Below are positions 52,389-61,376 of a stretch of 64,000 nt of DNA, piece by piece. The position numbers and the translations under genes are program-made. The stretch spans positions 17,444-81,443 of the forward strand of contig NZ_BCUA01000007.1 in assembly GCF_001591045.1 (NCBI RefSeq), given 5' to 3'. How positions within the stretch are numbered: position 1 is the first letter of the stretch; the number at the start of each line of letters is the position of its first letter. Origin of the DNA: Sphingopyxis granuli NBRC 100800 (GTDB taxonomy: Bacteria > Pseudomonadota > Alphaproteobacteria > Sphingomonadales > Sphingomonadaceae). The notes under the pieces are model-generated. The model had not been told where the DNA came from. It saw nothing but the letters and a program-made list of their open reading frames with translations, and ran no database searches.

Positions 52389-53324
52389 CTATCCGTTAAC
52401 GATCGTCCCACCGTTGGGATGCAACACCTGGCCCGACATATAGCTGCTGTCGTCGCAGGCAAGGAACAGGAAGCAGGGCGCCACCTCATTGGGTTCGCCC
52501 GGCCGCTGCATCGGCGTGCTCTCCCCAAAATGCGCGACCTTGTCGGCGGGGGCGCCGCCGCGCGGGTTCAGCGGGGTCCAGATCGGCCCCGGCGCCACCG
52601 CGTTGACTCGAATTCCCTTCGCCACCAGATTCTCGCTCAACGACCGCGTGAAGGCGGTGATCGCCCCCTTGGTCGCGCTGTAGTCCAGCAAGCCCGGCGA
52701 ACCCTGGTACATCGTCACGCTGGTGCAATTGACGATCGCCGCGCCCTTGCGCAGATGCGGCAGCGCCGCCTGCACGAGGTAGAACATGCCGAAGATGTTG
52801 GTCGCAAAGGTGCGCTGAAGCTGGTCGGGGTCAATGTCGCGGATGTCCTCCGCCGGATGCTGTTCCCCCGCATTGTTGACGAGTATGTCGAGCCGCCCGA
52901 AGCGCTCGATCGTCCGCTCGACGATCTTCGCGCCCGCCGCGGGCTTGCCGACATCGGCCTTGACCGCGATCGCGCGGCGCCCCTCGCCCTCGACGATCGC
53001 GACGCTGTCCGCGGCGTCCGCCTTGTTGTCCTTGTAGACGATCGCGATGTCAGCGCCCTCGCGCGCGAAAAGCGCACAGACCGCGCGGCCGATGCCGCTG
53101 TCGCCGCCGGTGACGATGGCGACCTTGCCGTCGAGCCGGCCCGATCCCGGATAGCGCGGTTCCCACCGGGGCGGGCGGTCGAGGTCGGATTCGCGGTCGC
53201 TGGGCGGATCGGCGATCGTCTTCGCCTTACCGACCGCCTTTTCGAGCTTCGCCGCCGCGCGCTTCTTGCCGCGCTTCTCGGTGGGGATTTCGCCGACCTT
53301 GCCGGCCTTGGGCTGCTTGGCCAT
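52389..53324 (-). CDS. SDR family oxidoreductase (YghA-like)
   Basis: A 311-aa short-chain dehydrogenase with a ~60-residue Lys-rich N-terminal extension before VAIVTGGDSGIGRAVC. NNAGEQHP, NCTSVTMYQGSPGLLDYSATKGA (Ser-Tyr-Lys) and APGPIWTPLNP place it in the YghA/YhdF branch. Substrate unknown; members are often induced by stress. The start follows the basic extension typical of this branch. Confidence 0.88.
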   Translation of the reverse strand: MAKQPKAGKVGEIPTEKRGKKRAAAKLEKAVGKAKTIADPPSDRESDLDRPPRWEPRYPGSGRLDGKVAIVTGGDSGIGRAVCALFAREGADIAIVYKDNKADAADSVAIVEGEGRRAIAVKADVGKPAAGAKIVERTIERFGRLDILVNNAGEQHPAEDIRDIDPDQLQRTFATNIFGMFYLVQAALPHLRKGAAIVNCTSVTMYQGSPGLLDYSATKGAITAFTRSLSENLVAKGIRVNAVAPGPIWTPLNPRGGAPADKVAHFGESTPMQRPGEPNEVAPCFLFLACDDSSYMSGQVLHPNGGTIVNG

Positions 53325-53329
53325 CGTCG

Positions 53330-54172
53330 CTATCCTCGTGTCGCCGGGCGGAAATCGCCGCGATATTCGGGCTTGAGCGCGTGGATCAGCGCCGCCGACA
53401 TCGGCAGGTCGATCCTGTAGCTGCCCTCGACATAGGGACCTACTTCATAGGGACCGATCCCGATCGTCAGCCGGTCAAGCTTCTTCCCGTCGGACGAGCC
53501 GAGCCAGATCGTCTGCGCCGACGCCACCGGGCATTTTCCGAAAACGCTGTCGGTATCGCGGTTCCATTCGACGCCGCGCGCGGCCTTGGCGCGCTCGACG
53601 CCGGCGCACAGGTCGTCGTTCGCCGCCTTGTCGAACGCCGCGCCGCTCGTGAACATGTCGAGCGGCTTCAGCCGCGTCGCCTTGTTACGGTCCCACACCA
53701 GCGTGTCGAAGCTCTGCATCCCGTGCGCGCCGCCCATATAGGTCCCGATCTCGGCCGACAGGCTCAGGAAGCGCGGCGTATCGGTGACGCGCTGCCAGCT
53801 CTGGAGGTGGCTGTGCGCGTGATAGGGAAACCCCTCCTTGGCCGCCGCCGCCCGGTCGCGCTCGGCCGCCGCGACCAGCGCCGCGCGCTGGACCGCGCGG
53901 TCGTTGTCGAGCCATGCCGCAAGCCCCGCAATGCGCGCCGCCTCGACCGGATAGCTGTACGCGAATTCGATGAGGTCGGTCTTTTCCTCGACCTTGGAGG
54001 CTGTCGCTTCCTTCGCCGCGACATCGGCGGCACCGTTCAGCGGCGCGCCCGGGACCGACGCCGCGGCCTCCTTTTCGGCGCGGGTCGGCGCGGCCTTTTC
54101 CGAACAGCCGGCGACAAGCAGCGCGCCCATGCACAGGAGCGCCGCGGAGCGATGGGGGAATATCCTCGTCAT
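53330..54172 (-). CDS. DUF3298/DUF4163-type lipoprotein
   Basis: A 280-aa protein with lipobox LLVAGC (Cys about residue 23) and a periplasmic domain: LIEFAYSYPVEAARI, LSAEIGTYMGGAHGMQSFDTLVWDRN, PLDMFTSGAAFDKA. The GxYxGGAHG-like motif is diagnostic of DUF3298/DUF4163 (RsiV-like) domains; in RsiV this domain binds lysozyme. The role here is unknown. It lies 5 nt from the SDR gene on the same strand. Confidence 0.8.
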   Translation of the reverse strand: MTRIFPHRSAALLCMGALLVAGCSEKAAPTRAEKEAAASVPGAPLNGAADVAAKEATASKVEEKTDLIEFAYSYPVEAARIAGLAAWLDNDRAVQRAALVAAAERDRAAAAKEGFPYHAHSHLQSWQRVTDTPRFLSLSAEIGTYMGGAHGMQSFDTLVWDRNKATRLKPLDMFTSGAAFDKAANDDLCAGVERAKAARGVEWNRDTDSVFGKCPVASAQTIWLGSSDGKKLDRLTIGIGPYEVGPYVEGSYRIDLPMSAALIHALKPEYRGDFRPATRG

Positions 54173-54226
54173 GCGCCAACAACGCCGGGAATCGACAAAG
54201 TTTCCCTATCGGCCTAGCACGACCGC

Positions 54227-55630
54227 ATGTTCGATTATTCCGATCTGATCCAGCCCGACAAGGAGCAGGACGCCCGCACCATCCATCTGGTCGACAAGAC
54301 AAGTTATGACGATTGGCTGAAGGGGCGCAACGCCCGCGAACGCACTGCCCTCGCCGCCGCCGGCTACAAACCCGACGGCTACGCCCACGCCATTCTGCCC
54401 GGCGACGATGCCGAAAGCTGGTCGGTGGTGACCGCGGTCGCCAATGTCGACAGCCTGTCGGCCTGGTGCCTCGCCAAGCTGGCGCAAACGCTGCCCGAAG
54501 GCCGCTACCGCGTCGAAGGCCGCCAGCCCGGCAAGGCGCTGTTCGGCTGGCTGAGCGGACAATATCGCTTCGACACCTATCGTTCGAAGGCCGAAGCACG
54601 CGGGGGCCGCGTGCTGCTGACCACCGACGTCGCGGCGATCGCGCCGGTCGTCGCCGAGATGCGCGGCGTCGCGCTGGTCCGCGATCTCGTCAACACCCCC
54701 GCCGCCGACATGGGTCCCGCCGCGCTCGAAGCGGCGGCCGAGCGCATCGCCAGGGCGCATGGCGGAACGCTCACGGTGACGAAGGGCGAAGCGCTCGAAC
54801 AGGGCTATCCGATGATCCACGCGGTCGGCCGCGCCGCCGCGCGCCACCATGCGCCGCGCCTGATCGAGATCGTCTGGGGCAAGGAAGATCATCCGCGCAT
54901 CGCGCTGGTCGGCAAGGGGATCGCCTTCGACAGCGGCGGGCTCGACATCAAGCCCGCGGCGGGGATGCGGCTGATGAAGAAGGACATGGGCGGTGCCGCG
55001 CACGTTCTCGCGCTCGCCGAGCTCGTCATGGCGACCGGCCTCCCCGTCCGCCTGCATTGCCTCGTCGCGGCGGCGGAGAACGCCATATCGGCCGACGCCT
55101 TTCGCCCCGGCGATGTGCTGCGCAGCCGCAAGGGGCTGACGATCGAGATCGGCAACACCGATGCCGAGGGGCGGCTCGTGCTCGCCGATGCGCTGGCGAA
55201 AGCGGGCGAGGACACTCCCGAACTGGTCGTCGACTTCGCGACGCTGACCGGCGCCGCGCGCGTCGCGCTCGGTCCCGATCTTCCGGCGCTCTATGCGAAT
55301 GACGACGTGCTTGCCGACGAACTGCTGAAGGGCGGCGTCGAGCGCGACGATCCGCTGTGGCGGATGCCGCTGTGGGACGGCTATGCCGACCTTCTCGAAA
55401 CCGACATCGCCGACCTCGGCAATGCCGGGACGTCGGCGTTCGCGGGGTCGATCACCGCCGCGCTGTTCCTCAAGCGCTTCGTTCCCGAAGGCGCGGCCTG
55501 GGCGCATTTCGACACCTTCGCGTGGCGCCCGTCGGCGAAGCCCGGACGGCCGAAGGGCGGCGCGGCGCTGGGGCTGCGCGCGGCCTGGGCGATGTTGCAG
55601 GGCCGCTACGACCGACGCGGCAGGGCCTGA
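54227..55630 (+). CDS. Leucyl aminopeptidase family protein (M17)
   Basis: A 467-aa cytosolic dizinc aminopeptidase: VGKGIAFDSGGLDIKP (Lys and metal-binding Asp), MKKDMGGAAHVL, and NTDAEGRLVLADAL (the family signature), with TLTGAARVALG after it. It removes N-terminal residues from peptides. Only 84 nt separate it from the NlpC/P60 gene, so the two are probably cotranscribed. Confidence 0.93.
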   Translation: MFDYSDLIQPDKEQDARTIHLVDKTSYDDWLKGRNARERTALAAAGYKPDGYAHAILPGDDAESWSVVTAVANVDSLSAWCLAKLAQTLPEGRYRVEGRQPGKALFGWLSGQYRFDTYRSKAEARGGRVLLTTDVAAIAPVVAEMRGVALVRDLVNTPAADMGPAALEAAAERIARAHGGTLTVTKGEALEQGYPMIHAVGRAAARHHAPRLIEIVWGKEDHPRIALVGKGIAFDSGGLDIKPAAGMRLMKKDMGGAAHVLALAELVMATGLPVRLHCLVAAAENAISADAFRPGDVLRSRKGLTIEIGNTDAEGRLVLADALAKAGEDTPELVVDFATLTGAARVALGPDLPALYANDDVLADELLKGGVERDDPLWRMPLWDGYADLLETDIADLGNAGTSAFAGSITAALFLKRFVPEGAAWAHFDTFAWRPSAKPGRPKGGAALGLRAAWAMLQGRYDRRGRA

Positions 55631-55714
55631 ACAACCTTGATAAAGCGCGTCCCGCTGGTCTAATGGCGCGCGATTGTCCGCTCCGGCGGACCTCATCCAT
55701 TTTCAGGACGGCTA

Positions 55715-56665
55715 GTGAAAGCAGAGATTGGCGATAAATCCGCGGCGAGCCGGGTACGCATGGGGCGCCCCGGCGCGGCCGGTGCGGGCCGCGACCGCTT
55801 CGCCCTCGCCGGAACGTCGCAGCCGTTCGACCCCCGCGTCGTCGCGATCCGCCCCGACCTCGCCGACATCGCGGTCGCCGGCCACTATTTCGCCCCGCAC
55901 TATGCCGCGCCGATGATGCGGAGCTGCGTGCTTCCGGCGACGGCGCTGCGCGCCGACCCGGCGCCCGACGCCCGGCAGACGAGCGAGTTGCTGTTCGGCG
56001 AGGCCTTCGCGCTGCTCGACCTCACCGGCGGCTGGGCGTGGGGCTACAGCCTTGCCGATCATTATGTCGGCTATCTCGCCGCCGAAGCGCTCGGCGCGCC
56101 GATCGCCCCGACCCACCGCGTCACGGCCGCCGAGGCGATCCTGCACAGCGCGCCCGACGCCGCCAGCGGCGGATCGGCCATCCTGCCGCGCGGCGCGCTG
56201 GTCATGGGCGAGGAGCAGGGCGAATGGCTCGCGACGCCGCACGGCTTTCTGCCCCGCGCCGCGCTGGTCGAAGCGGACGACCGCGACGACGATCCAGCCG
56301 GCATAGCCGAAGCGCTGGTCGGCGCACCCTATCTGTGGGGCGGCCGCACCGCAAAGGGCATCGACTGCTCAGGGCTCGTCCAGCTGGCCTGGAGCGCGGC
56401 GGGCGTTCCGCTTCCGCGTGACAGCGACCTGCAGTTCGCAGCGCTCGGCCCCGACAGGATGGTCGATCCGGCCGCTCTCGCGCGCGGCGACCTCGTCTTC
56501 TTTCCCGGCCATGTCGGCATCATGACGGACCCCGAAACGATCGTCCATGCAAGCCGGCATTGGGGCGCGGTCAAGGCCGAGCCGCTCGCCGATCTGGTCG
56601 CGCGCGTCGCGGCCGAAGGCAAGGATCCGCCGATCATCGGCGCCCGGCGGCCGGGGCAGGCATGA
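55715..56665 (+). CDS. NlpC/P60 family peptidase with SH3-like domains
   Basis: A 316-aa protein. The N-terminal half has two SH3-like segments (VLPATALRADPAPDARQTSE; HRVTAAEAILHSAPDA). The C-terminal NlpC/P60 domain has Cys218 (TAKGIDCSGLVQ) and His266 (FFPGHVGIM). Such enzymes cleave gamma-D-Glu-diamino acid bonds in cell-wall peptides. No signal peptide is evident, which fits a cytosolic recycling role. The start is a GTG with AGGA upstream; an ATG at 55760 is an alternative. Confidence 0.87.
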   Translation: MKAEIGDKSAASRVRMGRPGAAGAGRDRFALAGTSQPFDPRVVAIRPDLADIAVAGHYFAPHYAAPMMRSCVLPATALRADPAPDARQTSELLFGEAFALLDLTGGWAWGYSLADHYVGYLAAEALGAPIAPTHRVTAAEAILHSAPDAASGGSAILPRGALVMGEEQGEWLATPHGFLPRAALVEADDRDDDPAGIAEALVGAPYLWGGRTAKGIDCSGLVQLAWSAAGVPLPRDSDLQFAALGPDRMVDPAALARGDLVFFPGHVGIMTDPETIVHASRHWGAVKAEPLADLVARVAAEGKDPPIIGARRPGQA

Positions 56666-57588
56666 CACACACGGTCTTCATCGACGGCGCCGCCGGAACC
56701 ACCGGCCTCGAGATCGCCGAGCGGCTCGCGGGGCGGGCCGAATTCACCCTGCTCACGCTCAACGATGCGCGGCGCAAGGACGCAGCGGCACGGCGCGAGG
56801 CGCTGAACGCCGCCGATTTCGTCATCCTCTGCCTGCCCGATGACGCGGCGCGGCAGGCGGTGGCGATGATCGACAACGACCGCACGCGGGTGATCGACGC
56901 CTCGACCGCGCATCGCGTCGCCCCCGGCTGGATCTACGGCTTTCCGGAGGTCCGCGGCCATGACGCGGTCGCGCAGGCCGCGCGCGTCTCCAACCCCGGC
57001 TGCTATTCGACCGGCTTCATCGCGCTCGTCGCGCCGCTCGTCCGCGCGGGTCTGCTGCCCGCCGACTGGCCCTATATCTGTCATGCGGTCAGCGGCTATT
57101 CGGGCGGCGGCAAGGCACTGATCGAACGCTTCGAGGCCGACCCCGACATCGCCTGGCGTGGTTATGCGCTGGCGCTCGGCCACAAGCATGTGCCGGAAAT
57201 GCAGGCGCGCTGCGGTCTGGCGGTCGCCCCGCTCTTCTCGCCCGCCGTCGTCCCCGCACACCGCGGCATGGTGGTCGAGGTGCCGCTGCCGCTCGCGGCG
57301 ATGCCCGGCGCCGCCTCGCCCGACGCGCTGCGCGCCGCGCTCGCCGATCATTATGCGGGCAGCACGGTCGTCGCGATGGGCACAGCGCCCGAAAGCGGAG
57401 AAATGCTGCTGCGCGCCTCCGACGGCGGCAGCGACCGGCTCGACCTGTTCCTGTTCGCCAGTGCCGATGCCAGCCAGGTCCGGCTCGTCGCGCGCCTCGA
57501 CAATCTGGGCAAGGGCGCCAGCGGCGCCTGCATCCAGAACCTCAACATCATGGCGGGTTTGCCCGAAACCGCGGGGCTGCGCCTGTAA
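56662..57588 (+). CDS. argC: N-acetyl-gamma-glutamyl-phosphate reductase (type 2)
   Basis: A 308-aa NADPH-dependent enzyme of arginine synthesis: VFIDGAAGTTGLEIAERL (nucleotide loop), active-site Cys114 in SNPGCYSTGF, and the HAVSGYSGGG and GHKHVPEM segments. Its length and motif wording match the short type 2 form. It starts on the NlpC/P60 stop (ATGA), an unusual partner for an arginine gene. Confidence 0.92.
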   Translation: MTHTVFIDGAAGTTGLEIAERLAGRAEFTLLTLNDARRKDAAARREALNAADFVILCLPDDAARQAVAMIDNDRTRVIDASTAHRVAPGWIYGFPEVRGHDAVAQAARVSNPGCYSTGFIALVAPLVRAGLLPADWPYICHAVSGYSGGGKALIERFEADPDIAWRGYALALGHKHVPEMQARCGLAVAPLFSPAVVPAHRGMVVEVPLPLAAMPGAASPDALRAALADHYAGSTVVAMGTAPESGEMLLRASDGGSDRLDLFLFASADASQVRLVARLDNLGKGASGACIQNLNIMAGLPETAGLRL

Positions 57589-57601
57589 AGCGCCGCCGCG
57601 C

Positions 57602-57838
57602 TCAGTGAACGGTATCGAGCGGAGCCTCGATCGACAGATAGGTGATCAGCCGCTCGATCTGCCGCCAGCGCGCGAAATGGACGTGGTTGCCCAGCACGCG
57701 ATATTGCTCGGCGCGCGCCGCCGCGGCGAAGCCCGCTTCCTCGCCATGATCGCGGATCAGCGCATCGGCTTCGTCGACCGCCGTGCGGTCGGCCAGGAAA
57801 GGTGCGGGCAGCTGCATGGAAACCCCGATCCGTTGCAT
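57602..57838 (-). CDS. Conserved small hypothetical protein
   Basis: A 78-aa protein. The motif EEAGFAAAARAEQYRVLGNHV followed by HFARWRQIERLI is the style of a small protein often seen in sphingomonads; no function is known to me. It is helical, without a membrane segment. A second ATG at 57817 is possible. It is convergent with argC. Confidence 0.65.
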   Translation of the reverse strand: MQRIGVSMQLPAPFLADRTAVDEADALIRDHGEEAGFAAAARAEQYRVLGNHVHFARWRQIERLITYLSIEAPLDTVH

Positions 57839-57976
57839 CGAACCCGCCGTCTAGCGCGGCCGCATCACCGCGCCGTTCCCAACCGTGATGAACGATCCAG
57901 TAAGGTTAACGGGCACGTTCCGTCCCGCCCGCGTTTCGCGCTTTGCCGCGGCGAAGCGCCGGTGTAGACAGGCGCC

Positions 57977-59317
57977 ATGCGCAAGATCGTCAAATATGCC
58001 GCCCTCGTCCTGCTGTTGATCCTGATCGCCGGCGGCATCGTCCTCTACATCCTGTCGCGCCCCGACGTGGCGCGCTTCTCGACCGCCGAACTCAGCGGCC
58101 GGGTGCCGGTGATGGCCTCGCAGCATCCCGAGAGCTTTCCGACGATGAACGTCCCCGAGGCGACGAGCTGGCCGGCCGGCGAAGCACCGCGGGCTGCCGA
58201 AGGTCTGACCGTCGCGCGCTTCGCCGACGGGCTCGACCACCCGCGCGCGATGCTGGTGCTGCCCAATGGCGACGTGCTGGTCGCCGAGGCGCAGAGCCCG
58301 CCGCGCGAGGACGGCGGGATCGAAGGCAAGGTGATGAAATCGCTGATGGGCAAGGCGGGTGCCGGCGGCGTGTCGGCAAACCGCATCACGCTGCTGCGCG
58401 ACGCCGACGGTGACGGCAAGGCGGAAGTGCGCAGCGCCTATATCACCGGCCTCAACTCGCCTTACGGCATGGCGCTGGTGAAGGATACGCTCTACGTCGC
58501 CAACACCGACGCCATTCTCGCCTTCCCCTATGTCGAGGGCGCGACCAAGATGGCGGTCCAGGCGAAGAAGATCGCCGACCTGCCCGCAAAGGGCACCAAC
58601 CGCCACTGGACGAAAAGCCTCGCCGCGGCGCCCAATGGCTGGCTCTATGTCGGCGTCGGCGCCGACAGCAACATCGGCGAAAAGGGCATGGCGAACGAGG
58701 TGAAGCGTGCCTCGGTGCTCGAGGTGCGGCCGGAGAACGGCTATGTGCGGACGTTCGCCGCGGGCATCCGCAATCCCGTCGGCCTCGCCTTCTATCCTGG
58801 CAGCGACCAGCTCTGGACCGTGGTCAACGAACGCGACATGCTGGGCAGCGACCTCGTTCCCGACTATCTGGCCGAGATCGACGAAGGCGATTTCTATGGC
58901 TGGCCCTGGTATTATTGGGGCGGCTACATCGATCCGCGCGTTGCGCCGCCCGAGGAGGATCAGCGCCAATATACCAAGCGCCCCGCCTATGGCCTCGGCG
59001 CGCATGTCGCGCCGCTGGGGATGACCTTCACCCAGGGACTCGACCTTGGCGAGCGCTGGGCGAACGGCGTGCTGGTCGCGCGCCACGGATCGTGGAACCG
59101 CGAACCCGCGACGGGCTATGACGTCGTCTTCGTCCGGTTCGGCACCAACAAGCGCCCCGCCGACGCGCTGCCGATCGTGCTCCTCGACCGCTTCCTCGCC
59201 GCCGACGGCAAGACGACGCGCGGCCGCCCCGCCGACGTCAAGGTCGCGAAAGACGGCAGCGCGCTGGTTGCCGACGACACCGGCGGCGTGATCTGGCGGG
59301 TCGCGAAGGCGGGATGA
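57977..59317 (+). CDS. Membrane-anchored sorbosone dehydrogenase-like (PQQ-type beta-propeller) protein
   Basis: A 446-aa protein with one N-terminal membrane helix (YAALVLLLILIAGGIVLYIL) and a periplasmic beta-propeller: GLDHPRAMLVLPNGDVLVAE, GLNSPYGMAL, AAAPNGWLYVGVGADSN, AGIRNPVGLAFYPG and FYGWPWYYWGGYIDPR. This is the glucose/sorbosone dehydrogenase family, whose enzymes oxidise sugars with PQQ. No PQQ synthesis genes are in the window. Catalytic activity is not certain. Confidence 0.86.
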   Translation: MRKIVKYAALVLLLILIAGGIVLYILSRPDVARFSTAELSGRVPVMASQHPESFPTMNVPEATSWPAGEAPRAAEGLTVARFADGLDHPRAMLVLPNGDVLVAEAQSPPREDGGIEGKVMKSLMGKAGAGGVSANRITLLRDADGDGKAEVRSAYITGLNSPYGMALVKDTLYVANTDAILAFPYVEGATKMAVQAKKIADLPAKGTNRHWTKSLAAAPNGWLYVGVGADSNIGEKGMANEVKRASVLEVRPENGYVRTFAAGIRNPVGLAFYPGSDQLWTVVNERDMLGSDLVPDYLAEIDEGDFYGWPWYYWGGYIDPRVAPPEEDQRQYTKRPAYGLGAHVAPLGMTFTQGLDLGERWANGVLVARHGSWNREPATGYDVVFVRFGTNKRPADALPIVLLDRFLAADGKTTRGRPADVKVAKDGSALVADDTGGVIWRVAKAG

Positions 59318-59400
59318 CGACAAGTCCTACGTCACTCACTGTGTTCAGCGGTAACGACGAAGCCATCCATGACGCGATGACTTGGACGGACTTCCATGTC

Positions 59401-59480
59401 CGTTCGTGTCGAGCGTAGTCGAGACACCCATCAACCTGGTGCAATGCTTACGGGTGTCTCGACTACGCTCGACACGAACG
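59401..59480. repeat. REP-like palindrome, copy 3 (perfect)
   Basis: Arms 59401-59429 and 59452-59480 are perfect 29-bp inverse complements (left arm CGTTCGTGTCGAGCGTAGTC...) around a 22-nt loop. It lies between convergent genes. The rest of 59318-59584 shows no gene. Confidence 0.9.
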
Positions 59481-59584
59481 GGACGATGGATCGAATTCGG
59501 CCGATACCATGGATCAGCGCCAACATCATCGCCGCCATGCTCCTGCGGCCGAAGCTCAAGGCAGCGTTTTCACGCCCCGCGGCA

Positions 59585-60700
59585 TCACACCCGCATCGGC
59601 ATCAGCACATAGAGCGCCGGGCTTTTCTCGCTTTCGCGGATCAGCGTCGGCGCATTGGCATCGGCGAGATGCAGTTCGACCGTGTCGCCATCGACCTGCC
59701 CCAATATGTCGCTGAGGTAGCGGGCGTTGAAGCCGATCTCCAGCGGCTCGCTGTCGTATCCGGCGGGCAGCTCCTCGGCCGCGGTGCCGTTTTCGGGGCT
59801 GGTCACCGACAGGGTGATACGATCCTTGTCGAGCCCGACCTTCACCGCGCGCGTCTTTTCGCTCGCGATCGTCGACACGCGGTCGACGCCCTGGAACAGG
59901 CTTTTCGGATCGACCTTCAGCAGCTTGTCGTTCGCGGTCGGGATGACGCGGCTATAGTCGGGGAAAGTGCCGTCGATCAGCTTCGACGTCAGCACCGCAT
60001 GGCCGAGCTGGAAGCGGATCTTGGTCGCCGACAGGCTGACCTCGACATTGCCCTCAGCCTCGTCGAGCAGCTTGCGGATCTCGCCGACGCATTTGCGCGG
60101 CACGATCACGTCGGGCATCGCGCTCGCACCGTCGGGCCGCGTCACCGTATAGCGCGCGAGGCGGTGGCCGTCGGTGGCCGCGGCCTTCAGCACCGGCCCG
60201 CTCGCATCCTCCGCGACGTGCAGGAAGATGCCGTTGAGATAATAGCGCGTTTCCTCGGTCGAGATGGCGAAGCGCGTCTTGTCGATGATCTGGATCAGCT
60301 CGGCGACGGGCAGTTCGAAGCTGGTCGGCAGGTCGCCCTCGGCGATCACCGGGAAATCATCGCGCGGCAGCGTCGGCAGGTTGAAGTTCGAGCGGCCCGC
60401 CTTGACCTGCATCTTGCCATCGGCGGCGGCGAGGCTGACCTCAGCCCCCTCGGGCAGCTTGCGTGCGATCTCGAACAGCGTGTGCGCCGACACGGTCGTC
60501 GTGCCGGGCGTTTCGACCTTCGCGGCGACGGTCTCGACGACCTGAAGATCGAGGTCGGTCGCCATCAGTTTCAACTGCCCGCTGGCATCGGCTTCGATCA
60601 GGACGTTCGACAGGATCGGAATGGTATTGCGCCGTTCGACCACCGACTGGACGTGGCCGAGGCTCTTCAGAAGCACTGCGCGTTCGATCGTCGCTTTCAT
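59585..60700 (-). CDS. dnaN: DNA polymerase III beta subunit (sliding clamp)
   Basis: A 371-aa clamp with three similar domains: MKATIERAVLLKSLGHVQSV, RRNTIPILSNVLIEA, and the C-terminal LYVLMPMRV that lines the protein-binding pocket. FPVIAEGD and ATDGHRLA are family motifs. It tethers polymerase III to DNA. It is not next to dnaA here. Confidence 0.96.
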   Translation of the reverse strand: MKATIERAVLLKSLGHVQSVVERRNTIPILSNVLIEADASGQLKLMATDLDLQVVETVAAKVETPGTTTVSAHTLFEIARKLPEGAEVSLAAADGKMQVKAGRSNFNLPTLPRDDFPVIAEGDLPTSFELPVAELIQIIDKTRFAISTEETRYYLNGIFLHVAEDASGPVLKAAATDGHRLARYTVTRPDGASAMPDVIVPRKCVGEIRKLLDEAEGNVEVSLSATKIRFQLGHAVLTSKLIDGTFPDYSRVIPTANDKLLKVDPKSLFQGVDRVSTIASEKTRAVKVGLDKDRITLSVTSPENGTAAEELPAGYDSEPLEIGFNARYLSDILGQVDGDTVELHLADANAPTLIRESEKSPALYVLMPMRV

Positions 60701-60862
60701 TCTTGTCCGCCATCCTGTGTCTTGCGGGAGAAGTCCCTGCGGGGGGCGGGCGATTCGGCGCCCCGATTCCCTGCCCCCGAAAATGCCAACCTTCCTTACC
60801 GAACGCATCGCGCCGCGCAACCCAATGCTTGCAAAGCCGAGCGTTTCGCGCAATCGGACCGG

Positions 60863-61357
60863 ATGCGCCCGGCGCTTTTCCTCCTCCTGCTCGCGGCGCT
60901 GCCGGCCGCCGCCTGGGCGTCCCCGCGCACCGCGCTCGGCGTCTTCGACGGCTGGGGCGCCTTCCGCGAGGCCGCTACACCGCGCTGCTACGCCATCGCC
61001 GCGCCCGCGGCGACGATCGGCACGCCCCGCACAAAGGCCTATGCCAGCGTCGGCTATTGGCCCAAGGCGCGCATCCGCGGCCAATTCTATGTCCGCCTGT
61101 CGAAACCGCGCGGCGCCAACCGCGAATTGCGGCTGACCGTCGGCAGCCGCCGCTTCATCCTCACCGGCAACGGCCTCCATGGCTGGGCAAGCGACGCCCG
61201 CATGGACGCCGCGATCATTGCCGCGATGCGTTCGGCCCCGAGCATGAGCGTCGAGAGCAGCACCGAAAGCGGCGGCGCGATCGCCGACACCTATCGCCTG
61301 CGCGGCGCGGCGACCGCGATCGACGCGGCGGCACTGGGATGCGCGCGGGCGGGATAG
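60863..61357 (+). CDS. Conserved exported hypothetical protein
   Basis: A 164-aa protein with a signal peptide (ALFLLLLAALPAAAWAS) and a mature part starting with FDGWGAFREAATPRCYAIAAP. Beta-rich segments (GQFYVRLSKP, LRLTVGSRRFILTG) and two Cys suggest a small periplasmic domain, perhaps like invasion-associated protein B; that is only a resemblance. It is divergent from dnaN. Confidence 0.68.
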   Translation: MRPALFLLLLAALPAAAWASPRTALGVFDGWGAFREAATPRCYAIAAPAATIGTPRTKAYASVGYWPKARIRGQFYVRLSKPRGANRELRLTVGSRRFILTGNGLHGWASDARMDAAIIAAMRSAPSMSVESSTESGGAIADTYRLRGAATAIDAAALGCARAG

Positions 61358-61376
61358 CGCCGTCGCTGCGCCGTGC

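Noticed and set aside
59396..60862. Long plus-strand frame leading into the exported hypothetical protein at 60863
   Set aside because: It runs antisense through dnaN and the REP palindrome. The signal peptide and family-like region begin at 60863.
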